Translations under genes and position numbers: made by a program | The notes under the pieces: model-generated | Database searches by the model: none | The model's input: the letters and a program-made list of their open reading frames with translations, nothing else | Told to the model about the DNA's origin: nothing | Assembly: GCA_013416795.1 (NCBI GenBank) | Contig: RQSC01000525.1 | Coordinates: forward strand, 35,814 to 71,678 | Direction: 5' to 3' | Length of the DNA: 35,865 nt | Source: Prasinococcaceae sp. CCMP 1430 | Taxonomy: Eukaryota > Prasinodermophyta > Palmophyllophyceae > Prasinococcales > Prasinococcaceae | In this document: positions 1-9,833 of the stretch, one piece after another | Layout: each line of letters begins with the position of its first letter | Position numbering within the stretch: the first letter of the stretch is position 1

Positions 1-187
1 CCACGCCGATGCGCCGCGCGACCGCGAGGCCACGGCTGCGACCAGGCACCCCCCACAGCACGCGGTACGTCGGACGCTCGCCCGCCTCATCCCACTCCAT
101 GCTGGCGTTCTCCGCCACCGTCTCGCCGAGGTCGTACTTGAGCGCCGTGAGTTCGCCGTGGTGCGTGGTCGCCACGCACATGCCGTA
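1..187 (-). CDS. MutS2-type DNA mismatch-repair ATPase, C-terminal ATPase fragment
   Basis: Sixty-two codons are open on the minus strand from 187 to 2. They read through two blocks typical of the MutS2 ATPase domain: VATTHHGELTALKYD (the TTHHGEL block near the nucleotide site) and RPTYRVLWGVPGRSRGLAVA with its preceding ENASMEWDE. MutS2 proteins are MutS relatives without the mismatch-binding domain; in plants and algae they are usually organellar and linked to recombination control or ribosome rescue, but the cellular role here is inference. The gene runs off the left edge. On the other side it meets the single N at 189, beyond which the next sequence is a plus-strand gene and the MutS2 frame soon reaches a stop, so the upstream part is either across an assembly join or behind an intron. 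Family assignment is firm; gene structure is not. Confidence 0.85.
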
Positions 188-188
188 T

Positions 189-189
189 N
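189..189. other. Single N, probable assembly join
   Basis: One undetermined base separates a minus-strand MutS2 fragment from a plus-strand CBM48 gene, both cut off here. Two incomplete genes of opposite strand meeting at one N suggests an unsized contig join rather than a miscalled base. Confidence 0.6.
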
Positions 190-944
190 GCCCCGCGGCC
201 GTGCGGCGGCGCCGCTACGGCACCACCGCGGAGAGCGACAGCGGCAGCGACAGCGGCGGCGAGGGGCCCGCGTCGGCGCGCGGCACCGTGGCGGAGGAGG
301 TGCGCGCGGTGAAGCTGGCGGGCGCCAAGCGCCTCAGCGAGGCCAACCAGTACAGCCGCCACCTCAACCGCGAGCTGCAGAGCGCGCGCCGGGCGCTCGA
401 GGACGACGCCAAGGCGCTGGCGTCGCTCGAGACGGAGATCCGCGCGCTGGCGGCGATGGGCACCGCGCTGAAGGCGTCGCTCGAGTCGGCGGCGCTCGCC
501 GCCGGCGAGGGCGAGGCCACGGCGGACGCCGGGACCCCCGCGGCCCTCGACCACATGTCGACGCGCCTGCTCTCCGTGGCGGACAGGCTCGACAAGAGGC
601 TCGAGGGGGCCGAGGCGATGCTCCCCCGCCCCGTGATCGTGCAGTACGAGGGCTGGGGGACGGAGGTGCGCGTGATGGGCTCCTTCGACAGCTGGACGCA
701 CGGCGAGCTGATGAGCAACCCCGAGCAGGACGCCGCGGACATCAAGTGCCTCTTCACGTGCGAGCTCATGCTGCGGCCGGGCACGTACGAGGTCAAGTTC
801 CGCGTCGACGGCGAGTGGAGGGTCGCCGACGACATGCCCATGCACGGGGAGGGCGAAAACACCAACAACCTCCTGATCGTCGAGGCGGTGCCGCCGCCGA
901 ACGCGGACGCGTGGCGCACCAACGCGCCGCACGAGTACGCGTAG
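190..944 (+). CDS. PTST-like coiled-coil protein with C-terminal CBM48 (starch/glycogen-binding) domain, 5' partial
   Basis: The frame is open from the N at 189 to TAG at 942-944. After a low-complexity Ser/Asp/Gly stretch come roughly 100 residues of likely coiled coil (nt 290-600: KRLSEANQYSRHLNREL, LASLETEIRALAAMG). A CBM48/AMPK-beta type carbohydrate-binding module then ends the protein (nt 630-893), with EVRVMGSFDSW, LMLRPGTYEVKFRVDGEW and GEGENTNNLLIVE. That order and wording match plant PTST proteins, which bring granule-bound starch synthase or initiation factors to starch in the plastid. Plastid location and starch role are inferred; the N-terminal targeting region is missing. An AMPK beta subunit is less likely because no C-terminal ASC domain follows the module. 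Confidence 0.8.
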
Positions 945-1141
945 GCGCAGGCGCGCAAGCGCAGGCGCGCGCACACACAAGTAGTTTCGCACACGCACGC
1001 ACATGCACGTGCACGCGCGATATTGCGCAGCATTGACAAGCCACGATGCCCATTTGTACCTTTTAAATGCAACCTCCATGGCACCGCTCGTCCGGGAGCG
1101 CGCCCCGTCCGCGAGCCCACGACACGACGGCGCGCGCGCGC

Positions 1142-3093
1142 TCACACCACGTCGTCGATGCACGGCCACTTCGCAGGCGGCGGCGCGTACCCCGCGGCGA
1201 CGCGCGCCGCACAGAGCAGAGGCCCGAGCTCGGCGTCGGCGTGCAGCGCCTCGTACAGCCTGCGGCGCGAGTCGTTCGCCACTGCGCTGTGCGTGCCGTG
1301 CTCGCTGTGGAAGCCGTGGCCTGCCGCGGTCTGCTCCGCGGCCGCCGCGCCGGCCAGGATGGACGTCTCGGCCCGGGGCGAAACAACGGTGCTGTCGTCC
1401 AGGTCCGCGAAGGTGACGAAGCGCGCGAACTGCGCGAACGCCTCGGACGCCATGGCGAAGCTGGCGAAGCGCTCCAGCCGAAGGACGAGGTGCGGCACGC
1501 CCATCTCGTACGCGCCCCCGCCGAACACGCTCGCGACCATCTGGGGCAGCGCCCATCCGAAGAGGCCCTCCTTGGAGTTGAACACGACGCCCTCCTCGGG
1601 CGTGAGGCGCGGCAGCACGGCGCAGAGGGTCTCGTTCTCGTGCGGTCCCCACAGCGGCCCCACGCCCTTCGTCTTGTTCATCCACCACGGCTCCTTGCAC
1701 GCGTGCGAATACGCCCAGTCGGAGACGGCCATCGAGAACGGCTCGCGCGCGTTGCTGACGTAGCGTATGCGCCCGTTCTCGATGGCCCGCACGCACTTCT
1801 CCGGCAAGCCCTCGTGGTGGTTGGCGCCCGCCCATTCGTCCTCCTCCGGTGGCGCCCACTCGTGCATGAAGTGCGCGCGCTGGCCCGTCGTCGCCTGGGC
1901 CACCTGCAAGTTCCAGTAATCCTTGACGAGGCCCATGATGCGCGGCGTGGCGGACGAGTTCCCGGGGAGGTGATTGTACGCGTAGTGCGGCTTCGGCGAG
2001 CTATAGAGGAGAGGGGGGGGCGGGGGGGGGGGACGCGGGCGACGTGCGCGCGGGCGATGCCCGGGTCCGGGGGGGAGCGCCGCGGTCAGCAGTGGTCACC
2101 GGCACCGCAATGCAGCCCTGCTACTACTACGGCAGCCTTCTTGCAGCACCACTTGATGAGTCTAGCTAGGTAAGACGGAGCAGGTGGTAAGCGAGGGGGT
2201 GTTGTGAAGAGCGGGCCTACAATAATAGTGGCAGACCGGAACGCACGCTGTCTCCACGACGATCGAAGGCAGCCCTTTGAGGTCCTCGGCGCGCCCGCCG
2301 CCGTCGTCCGCCAGCCCAGATTCGAGCGTCGCGTTGCAGGCCAGCTCCAGCCAGTCCGCGGGGGGGCAGTATTTCCTACTCCCCCGAGGCGCTGCCCAGT
2401 AGTCAGCCGCGCACCGCAGCGCCTTGACGGGATTCTTGGGTTTGAACTCCTTGTGCTCGAGCTGCGAGCGCGCGCACACCACGAAGGGCAGATACAGCGA
2501 GAGGGCGGTCAGCAACGGGCGGGCGGGCGCAACGCGCGCGCCGCGGCGCTTCGTCGACGCTCCAGCGGCGACCGGCCGGCCGTCGCCGCGCGCGCGCGCG
2601 CACATTCCCGACGATGAGCGGCTCGCCGCCCGCGCCTCGCGCCTTGGCGACGCGCTCGAGCAGAAAATTGTGCATCAGCTTCGTCCCGCACTTGTGGACC
2701 TTGCCCACCACCACCACGCCGCTGCCGCGCCAGCGAGTGACGGAGTTCGCGATGGCGGGCAGGGGGAAAAGAGGAATGTTGTTGCGTGGGGCGACGTGAG
2801 GAGGGAGGGGAGGATAATGGGCGTCACATTGGCGAGCGTCAGCCGCATGCCCACGCAGCGAATGCCGTGCGTCTGTCCACGATGGCAGTGCGCGAGCTCT
2901 GTAGCAATTCGCGCAGAGCTGCGCGCGGGTGTTTGCGCCGCGCGGTGAGCGCGACGAGCGCGGCGCACCGGTACTCGGGCGCGGCCTCAGCCGCGGCGCA
3001 CGCGCACGCGCATGCGACCGCCGCTGCCAGCGCGGCGTCCCGTCCCAAGACGCGCACGCGCCGCCGTTGCGCAACTCGTCGCTGCGGCCGCAT
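1142..3093 (-). CDS. Sulfotransferase, four exons, probable type II membrane protein
   Basis: Four exons join in phase: 3093-2969, 2721-2604, 2461-2247 and 2000-1142 (TGA at 1144-1142), giving about 438 residues. ATG at 3147 would add 18. Exon 1 has a basic stretch followed by an Ala/Cys-rich hydrophobic segment, a possible signal anchor. Exon 2 carries VVVVGKVHKCGTKLMHNFL, in the place of the PAPS 5'-phosphosulfate loop (normally like PKSGTT). Exon 4 carries RYVSNAREPFSMAVSDW, the 3'-phosphate site with its Arg and Ser. Such enzymes move sulfate from PAPS to carbohydrate or other hydroxyls, usually in the Golgi; the substrate is unknown. Introns are 2968-2722, 2603-2462 and 2246-2001, with donors GTGCGC, GTGCGC and GTGCGT; the last has a long pyrimidine tract before its AG. 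Exons 2-4 are well supported; exon 1 is the least certain. Confidence 0.75.
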
Positions 3094-3147
3094 CGCCGCC
3101 GGGCCGACCAGCGGAGCACGCCGGCTGCTATTGATGTCGACAGACAC

Positions 3148-3505
3148 GTGTCGCCTGCGGCGCGCGCTCCGTGTGGCAGCAGCGGCAGCGGCGGCAGCAA
3201 CGGCAGCAGTGGCAGGGGGGGGGGGAGTAGCAGCGGCAGCAACAGTGCCAAGTAATCAATGTGTGGTAGTGTGTGTGTCATCGACGCAGCATTGCGAAAA
3301 ACCAATGCGTTGTGTCAATGTGTCGTGGGCTGCGTGCCGCGGGCTCGGCGCACTTCGGCGCGCCCCGCGTGGCACGCGACACAGAGGTGCAGAGTGGTGA
3401 ACGTGCTCGACGAGCAGAGAGAAAATTGACTTCAAACAAGAATTGCAAAGCGTTGCTGTGTGTCTTGGAATGGCATGTCATGGGCTTTGGGTGGTGCGAG
3501 GTCTC
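3148..3505. other. Intergenic, trinucleotide-rich
   Basis: This lies between the stop of the TPR-only gene and the start of the sulfotransferase, both on the minus strand. It holds GCA/GGC trinucleotide repeats (about 3178-3245) interrupted by a long G run near 3217-3228. No convincing gene is visible. Confidence 0.5.
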
Positions 3506-5490
3506 TTAGATGCGCAGCGCCTCCTCGTACGCCTCGAGCGCCTCGGCGTAGCGGCCCTGGCGTTGGTACACGTTGCCAATGTTGTTGAGCGTCGCCGCCA
3601 CGTCCGGGTGGTCGTCGCCCAGCGCGGCGCGCGTGATGCGCAGTGCCTTCTCGTGCGCCTGGAGCGCCTCGGCGTAGCGACCCTGGTTCATGTACACGAT
3701 GCCAATGTTGTCGAGCGTCGTCGCCACGCCCGGGTGGTCTTCGCCCAGCGCGGCGCGCTGGATGCGCAGCGTCTCATCGTACGCCTCGAGAGCCTCGGCG
3801 GAGCGACCCTGGTCGTAGTACACGTTGCCAATGTTGTTGCGCATCGTCGCCACGTCCGGGTGGTCGTCGCCGAGCTTCGCGCGCTGGATGCGCAGCGCCT
3901 CCTCGTACGCCTCGAGTGCCTCGGCGTAGCGGCCCTGGTCGTAGTACACGCTGCCAATGTTGTTGTGCGTCGTCGCCACGTACGGGTGGTCGTCGCCCAG
4001 CGCGGCGCGGTTGATGCGCAGATCTTCCTCGTACGCCTTGAGCGCCTCGGCGTAGCGACCCTGGCTGAGGTACACGACGCCCATGTTGTTGAGCGTCTGC
4101 GCCACATCCGGATGGTCGTCGCCATGCTTCGCGCGTTGGATGCGCAGCGCCTCATCGTACGCCTCGAGCGCCTCGCCGTATCGACCCTGGTTCTGATACA
4201 CGGCGCCAATGTTGTTGCGCGTCGTCGCCACGTCCGGGTGGTCGTCGCCCAGCTTGGCGCGTTGGATGCGCAGCGCCTCCTGGTACGCCTCGAGCGCCTC
4301 GGCGTAGCGACCCTGGCTGTAGTGCACGACGCCCATGCTGTTGAGCGTCTTCGCCACATCCGGGTGGTCGTCGCCAAGCTTGGCGCGCCTGATGCGCAGC
4401 GCCTCCTCGTACGCCTTGAGCGCCTCGGGGTAGCGACCCTGACTTCGGTACACGCTGCCAATGTTGTTGCGCGTCGTCGCCACGTCCGGGTGGTCGTCGC
4501 CGAGCTTCGCGCGCTTGATGCGCAGCGCCTCCTCGAACGCCTCGAGCGCCTCGGGGTAGCTACCCTGGTTCTGATACACGGCGCCAATGTTGTTGCGCGT
4601 CGTCGCCACGTCCGGGTGCCATGTTGTTGCGCGTTGTCGCCAGGTCCGGGTGGTCGTCGCCAAGCGCGGCGCGCATGATTGGCAGCGCCTGCTCGTACAC
4701 CTCCAGCGCCTCGCCGTAGCGACCCTGGCTCCGATACACTTCGCCAATGTTGTTGCGCGTCTTCGCCACATCCGGGTGGTCGTCGCCAAGCTTGGCGCGC
4801 CTGATGCGCAGCGCCTTCTCGTACGCCTCGAGCGCCTCGGCGTAGCGACCCTGGCTGGCGTACACAATACCGATGTTGTTGCGCGCCGCCGCCACACTCG
4901 GATGATCGTCGCCCAGCGCGGCGCGCGTGATGCGCAGCGCCTCCTCGTACGCCTCGAGCGCTTTGGTGTGGCGACCCTGGCTATCGTAAACGGCGCCAAT
5001 GTTGTTGCGCATCGCCGCGACATCCGGGTGGTCGTTGCCGAGGTTAGTGCGTTGGATGCGCAGCGCCTCCTCGTACGACTCGAGCGCCTCGGCGTAGCGA
5101 CCCTGGAGTACGTACACGAGGCCCAAGTTGTTGCGCACCGCCGCCACACTCGGATGATCGTCGCTCAGCGCGGCGCGCGTGATGCGCAGCGCCTCCTCGT
5201 ACGCATCGAGCGCCTCAGCGTAGCGACCCTGCTCCTTGTACACGGTGCCGATATTGTTGCGCATGGCCGCAATATGTCGGTGATCGTTGCCGAGCTTCGC
5301 GCGCTGGATGCGCAGCGCCTCCGCGTACGCCTCGAGCGCCTCGGAGTAGCGGCCCTGGCTCTCGTACACGGTGCCAATGTTGTTGTGCGTCTGCGCCACA
5401 TCCGGGTGGTCGTCGCCGAGCTTCGCGCGCTGGATGCGCAGCGCATCCTCGTACGCCTCGAGCGCCTCGTCGTAGCGACCCTGCTCCGCG
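3506..5490 (-). repeat. Tandem 126-bp repeats encoding TPR units
   Basis: About sixteen copies of a 126-bp unit, each encoding one 42-residue TPR, lie head to tail. Adjacent units are so alike at DNA level that the antisense strand also has long open frames. The array is interrupted by the out-of-phase junction at 4618/4619. Confidence 0.9.
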
Positions 5491-5528
5491 GCTGTGCTCG
5501 CCATCTCGAGCTTTTTGATCTCGGCCAT
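3506..5528 (-). CDS. Kinesin-light-chain-type TPR-repeat protein, frameshifted
   Basis: From ATG at 5528 (MAEIKKLEMASTAAEQ) the protein goes straight into 42-residue TPRs of the type GRYAEALEAYEEALRI..LGDDHPDVA.T.NNIG.VY..Q. Six full units and most of a seventh are in one frame down to about 4619. The frame then changes, and a partial unit, eight full units and a final half unit follow, ending EEALRI and TAA at 3508-3506. At the break, AACAACATGG is joined directly to CACCCGGACG. Compared with intact units, 92 nt (or 92 plus a multiple of 126) are missing, which is not a multiple of three. No other domain is present. Tandem TPRs form a superhelical protein-binding scaffold; the partner is unknown. 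The neighbouring NB-ARC gene uses the same repeat, so this may be a partner or a derivative. The break could be a true mutation or assembly collapse. Confidence 0.75.
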
Positions 5529-6187
5529 GGCCTCGCACCACACCGTCGGAGCCGCCCCCTCTTGTGCCCACCCGCTCGCTCGCTGCGAGCGCCGCAGGGA
5601 GCGCGCCGCCTTGGACAGTGGGACCCACCGACGGTCTCGCGTTGGGCGGGCGAGCGCTCCCACGCACACCCCCTTCCCTCCCTCTTCCCCCCCGACCCTG
5701 CGCCGTGCGCGTGTGGCGCCCCCGCGCTGCTGCCCGCACGCAACGCACCGACACGCCACTGTCAGTCTGTCATTGTCGGGGCTGCGAACCTTCGATGCTA
5801 CGTTCAATTTGATACGCGCTTCCCTCACATCACATCACATCGCAGCAAATCGATTGTACTGCAGTCCGAACGATGGGATTTGACCTCAGCGGCGCGAAGG
5901 AGCGGAACATTTTTTTTGCACGCGGCATTGGCATTGGATTCGCACGTCAAAACGAAAGCGCGTGAGAATCGGCATTGGAATTGGACTTTGGGAGCGCCTC
6001 CGATCAATGCGCTGTGACGCGGGTGTGTTTTAGGCTGTGCGCGCGCGTGCGTGAGAGATTTGAAATTGAATCCAATGCGTTTTGACGCGGGTATTTGAGC
6101 GGCGCGGGAGTGGACTGGCTGGCGCCTGGCGCCGCGGCGGTGCTGGTGTCGAAATGCTTACCAGCTAAAATGTGTCTACTAGCTCGA
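5529..6187. other. Intergenic, lower GC, with short direct repeats
   Basis: This separates the two TPR genes and contains the presumed promoter of the TPR-only gene. Visible features: three TCACA copies (about 5824-5839); a T8 run at 5910-5917; a 16-bp direct repeat with one mismatch at 5923-5938 and 5970-5985 (CGGCATTGGcATTGGA / CGGCATTGGaATTGGA); and two copies of a 20-bp element at 6005-6024 and 6073-6092. No gene is seen. Confidence 0.5.
6005..6092 (+). repeat. Two copies of a 20-bp dispersed element
   Basis: CAATGCGCTGTGACGCGGGT (6005-6024) and CAATGCGTTTTGACGCGGGT (6073-6092) differ at two positions and are 68 bp apart. A third, weaker copy is at 29650-29669. All are intergenic. Confidence 0.7.
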
Positions 6188-9100
6188 CTACCGAGTGACT
6201 CCACACACATAAAAACAACGTAGTATCGGCACAACAAAGAGTCGTTTCCAAAGCGTTTTTGCATTTCGGATGTTGTTGCGCGTTGTAACTGTCTCCGGGT
6301 GGTCGTCCCCCAGCGCGGCGCGCTCGATGCGCAGGCACTCCTCGTACGCCTCGAGTGCCTCGGCGTAGCGACCCTGGTTCTCGTATACGGCGCCCATGTT
6401 GTTGAGGATCTGCGCCACATCCGGATGGTCGTCGCCCAGCGCGGCGCGGTATATGCGCAGCGCCTCCTCGTACGCATCGAGCGCCTCGGCGTAGCGACCC
6501 TGGCTGTAGTGCACCATCCCGATGTTGCTGCGCGTAATCGCCAAATCCGGGTGGTCTTCGCCCAGCGCAACGCGCTTGATGCGCAGCGCCTCCACGTACG
6601 CCTCAAGCGCTTGGGCGTAGCGACCCTGGCTGTAGTGCACGGCGCCGATGTTGTTGCGCGTCCCCGCCACATCCGGGTGGTCGTCGCCCAGCTTGGCGCG
6701 CCTGATGCGCTGCGCCTCCTCGAACGCTTCGAGCGCCTCGGCGTAGCGACCCTGGTTCTGGTACACGGCACCCATGTTGTTGAGCGTCTTCGCCACGTCC
6801 GGGTGGTCGTCGCCCAGCGCGGCGCGCGTGATGCGCAGCGCCTCCTCGAAAGCCTCGAGCGCCTCGGCGTAGCGACCCTGGCTTGCGTACACGTTGCCCA
6901 TGTTGTTGCGCGTTGTTGCCACATCCGAGTGGTCGTCGCCCAGCTTAGCACGCCTGATGCGCAGCGCCTCCTCGTACGCCTCAAGCGCCTTGGCGTAGCG
7001 ACCCTGGTCCTTGTACACGTTGCCCATGTTGTTGCGCGTCCAAGCCACATGCGGGTGGTCGTCGCCCAGTGCGGCGCGCCTGATGCGCAGCACCTCCTCG
7101 TACGCCTCGAGCGCCTCGGCGTAGCGACCCTGGCTGTAGTGCACGTCGCCAATGCCGATTAGCGACAGCGCAACGCTCGGGTGGTCGTCGCCCAGCGCGG
7201 CGCGCTTGATGCGCAGCGCCTCCTCGTACGCCTCGAGCGCCTCGGCGTAGCGGCCCTGGTGTCGGTACGCGATGCCCATGTTGTTTCGCGTCGCCGCCAC
7301 ATCCGGGTGGTCGTCGCCCAGCTTGGCGCGCTTGATGCGCAGCGCCTCCTCGAACGCCTCGAGCGCCTCGGCGTAGCGACCCTGGCGGCGGTACACGTTG
7401 CCCATGTTGTTGCGCGTTCCCGCGACATCCAGGTGGTCGTCGCCCAGCGCGGCGCGGTAGATGCGCAGATCCTCCTCGTACGCCTCGAGCGCCTGCCCAT
7501 ATTTGCCAAACACTGTGTCCAACACCATCGCAGCAGTGTGCAAGAGTCTGCCATGATCTACTGCGTCGGCCACGCCGCCCTCCCTCGCCCACGCGCGTAG
7601 CGCCTCTGCATGTGGCACCAACGCCCGCGCACGTGCCCACGTCGACACGTCCTCCTCTTTGTACAATTTCATCTCGGCAGACACAGCGGCCAGCGCGCCC
7701 TGAGCCGAGCGCCCCTCGCGCGCGGCGGCCTGCAATAGACGGTGCATCGAGTAGGTTGCCTCCATCTGTCCCGATGCGCCCAGCGGAATTCGAGGGCCGA
7801 GCTGTAGCAGGTTCAGGTCGCACAGCAGGCCGATGTCCTCGTCGCTGCAGCCGCCCCCGCCGGCGCGCAAAAGTAGGCTCTCAGGGATGCCCCTCGGATC
7901 AACAAACGCCGCAACGTCCAGCATCTTGGCTGATTGCTTGTATTCCGTCGACTCTCGAACGAAGCGCAGAGGCGCCGCGAGCGCCGCGGACACCTTCTCA
8001 TCCGCCTGCTCGATCCCCTCGGCGACGTTTTGCAGCGAGAGTCCCTTCCTCTGGATGACGCGTCTGTCACTCACAAACTTTCGTGTCACGCTGAGCGCGA
8101 GCGCGTGGCCCTTAAGCTCTTCGTGGATATGTAATGCTGCTGCCCGGTCATCCTCGCTCGCATCGTCATCACCAAGCAGCAGGGCGACGCCGGCTGGCCT
8201 ACTCAGCGGGCCCACGGCCACGTGGTTGATGTGGCCGATGTCGTCCACCTGGCCCTTCAGCGTGTCGCTGCGCGACGTGAGCAAAATGCGCACGTTGGTT
8301 GCGCCTCTCAACGACGAGAAAAATCGAGGACGCAACCACGCGGCACCACCTACATCCGGCACGTTGTCGAAGACGATGAGGCTTACACTTTTGCGCTTGA
8401 TGACGGCCTCCAGCAGCCTGTCCGCAAGCTGCTGCGCCGTGAGCTTACGTTTGCCGATTCTGCTTGGCGACAGATCGCTGAGCGCCGCGAGCGCCTCAGT
8501 GTAGCTGTTTACGAGCTTTGTCTCCTCAGTTTTGTGTTTCTCATCCGTCGCGGCGTCTAGCACCAACACAACGCGATCATCGCGGGGCTTGTTGTCGGCG
8601 GTGAAGGCAAAGCGGTACGCATATCGGTACGCCAGCTGCGACTTGCCCGCGCCAGCGATGCCCGTGAGCGATGCTATTGTGCCAGGCGAGGCAAGCATCT
8701 CGAGCAGCTTTTGTATTTCCACTTCGCGTCCGATGAGCGCCGGTAAACCGGCCGGTAGACCAAAGTGGAAGAACGTGGTGTTGCTCACAACCAAGCCATC
8801 CAATTGTACTAGGGCTCTGTCCATGCCAAGGTGTACTTCGACGAGCAAACGTGCATTGATCTCATCCTTGAAGGTGTCCATGTCCTCCTTGGTGCTGTTT
8901 AGTTCCTCTGAGTACCGCGTAGCGCGCACAATTCGGCGCACCGTGCCGCAGTAACCCAAGCACTCGAGCCCACAGCACCAGTCGTCTGCGGCAATCTTAT
9001 CCACCAGCTCCACGCCGCCGTCCACGCGCCTGGCGAAGGCGAGCAGCAGGTCCTTGTTTTCCTTGCGCGCCAATCTGTCTAGCTGCATCCGCGTGGCGTC

Positions 9101-9833
9101 TTCGCCTCCATGGTCCAGGCGCTCCTTCACCTGGCGCAGCGTCGCAGCCGCTGTCTTAACTGCCTTCGCGAAGCGCACGCACTCCTTTACCATAGCGTGC
9201 ATCCGCTTGATGGCCTCAGCGAAGCGAAGCAGGCCCTGGCAGTGGCGGTTATAGTAGCGGGTAATGTCGGCGAAAGTCAGCACGCACGCTCCCTCGCGCA
9301 ACATGACGGTCGTGTGGCGATACAAAAAGTACAATAGTGAGGTACATTGGCCAGCAAGCTAGCGCCTGCGAGCATGCGGTCGATCTGCCTTCTGCTCGCT
9401 CGGCAACTTTCTGCACGAGTAAAGAAGGTTGTGTGAGTGCTGTGCGGCCAATATCTCCGTTTTGCTTTGCCGTCAAATGACACTCGACACGCGGCGCAAT
9501 TTGTTCGAGGGACTCGGACACCGCACGCACCATCGCTACAGGCCCCAGCCACGGCGCCTGTGCGGCCATTTCCGCCACAACCTCGCTGACACCAAGCAGG
9601 TCCTTGATCACCTCCACGCCCTCGTCGCCGATGATGTTCGTGACTACCTCCACGTCAGCCGCGACATCATCGAATCGTGTCTTGAACTCGGCGACGTTCT
9701 TCGCTACCCACTGCTCCCCGTCCAGCGCTTGCACGCGCCGCTCAGCGCTCTTGGCGCGCTCAGTGGTGGTCGGCTGCCCGTCACGCCTTTCTTTCGCTGG
9801 CGACTCTGACGCATCCGATTCCTGCCCAGACAT
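6188..9833 (-). CDS. NLR-like STAND ATPase: helical N-terminus, NB-ARC, ten KLC-type TPRs
   Basis: Exon 1 starts at ATG 9833 (MSGQESDASES) and encodes a helical region with AEMAAQAPWLGPVAMVRAVSESL. An intron (or frame change) lies somewhere in about 9330-9490; I could not fix its ends. The main exon runs to TAG at 6190-6188, about 1,040 residues. Within it come more predicted helices, then an NB-ARC-type module: P-loop GIAGAGKSQLA (about residue 225), Walker B SLIVFDNVPD (about 320), sensor RILLTSRSD (about 350) and the GLPLA-like GHALALS. Ten 42-residue TPRs fill the C-terminal part (nt 7500-6250), ending in a divergent tail. STAND ATPases of this layout are signal-responsive switches: the TPRs sense or bind a ligand, the nucleotide module oligomerises and the N-terminus signals. 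In plants and fungi such proteins act in immunity and cell death. That role here is inference. Confidence 0.8.
6250..7500 (-). repeat. Tandem 126-bp TPR repeats of the NB-ARC gene
   Basis: Ten units of 126 bp with the same consensus as the array at 3506-5490. The last unit is degenerate after its NNI and runs into a unique tail rich in hydrophobic residues. Confidence 0.9.

Noticed and set aside
87-1859. 590-codon minus-strand frame over the CBM48 and sulfotransferase region
   Set aside because: It is Arg/Ala/Gly-rich without domains and overlaps three supported genes in other frames.
3506-5490. Regular repeats considered as a CRISPR array
   Set aside because: The whole 126-bp unit is coding TPR with no unique spacers, in a eukaryotic setting.
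4587-6017. Long plus-strand open frame across the TPR array (476 codons)
   Set aside because: It is the antisense of the GC-rich TPR repeat. Its pattern RLERLGVATL repeats with the same period and has no independent support.
9330-9490. Exact intron boundaries between the two exons of the NB-ARC gene
   Set aside because: Several AGs are possible (for example after the CTTTACTCGTGCAG tract or at GCGCTAG), but none joined cleanly to a good donor in phase.
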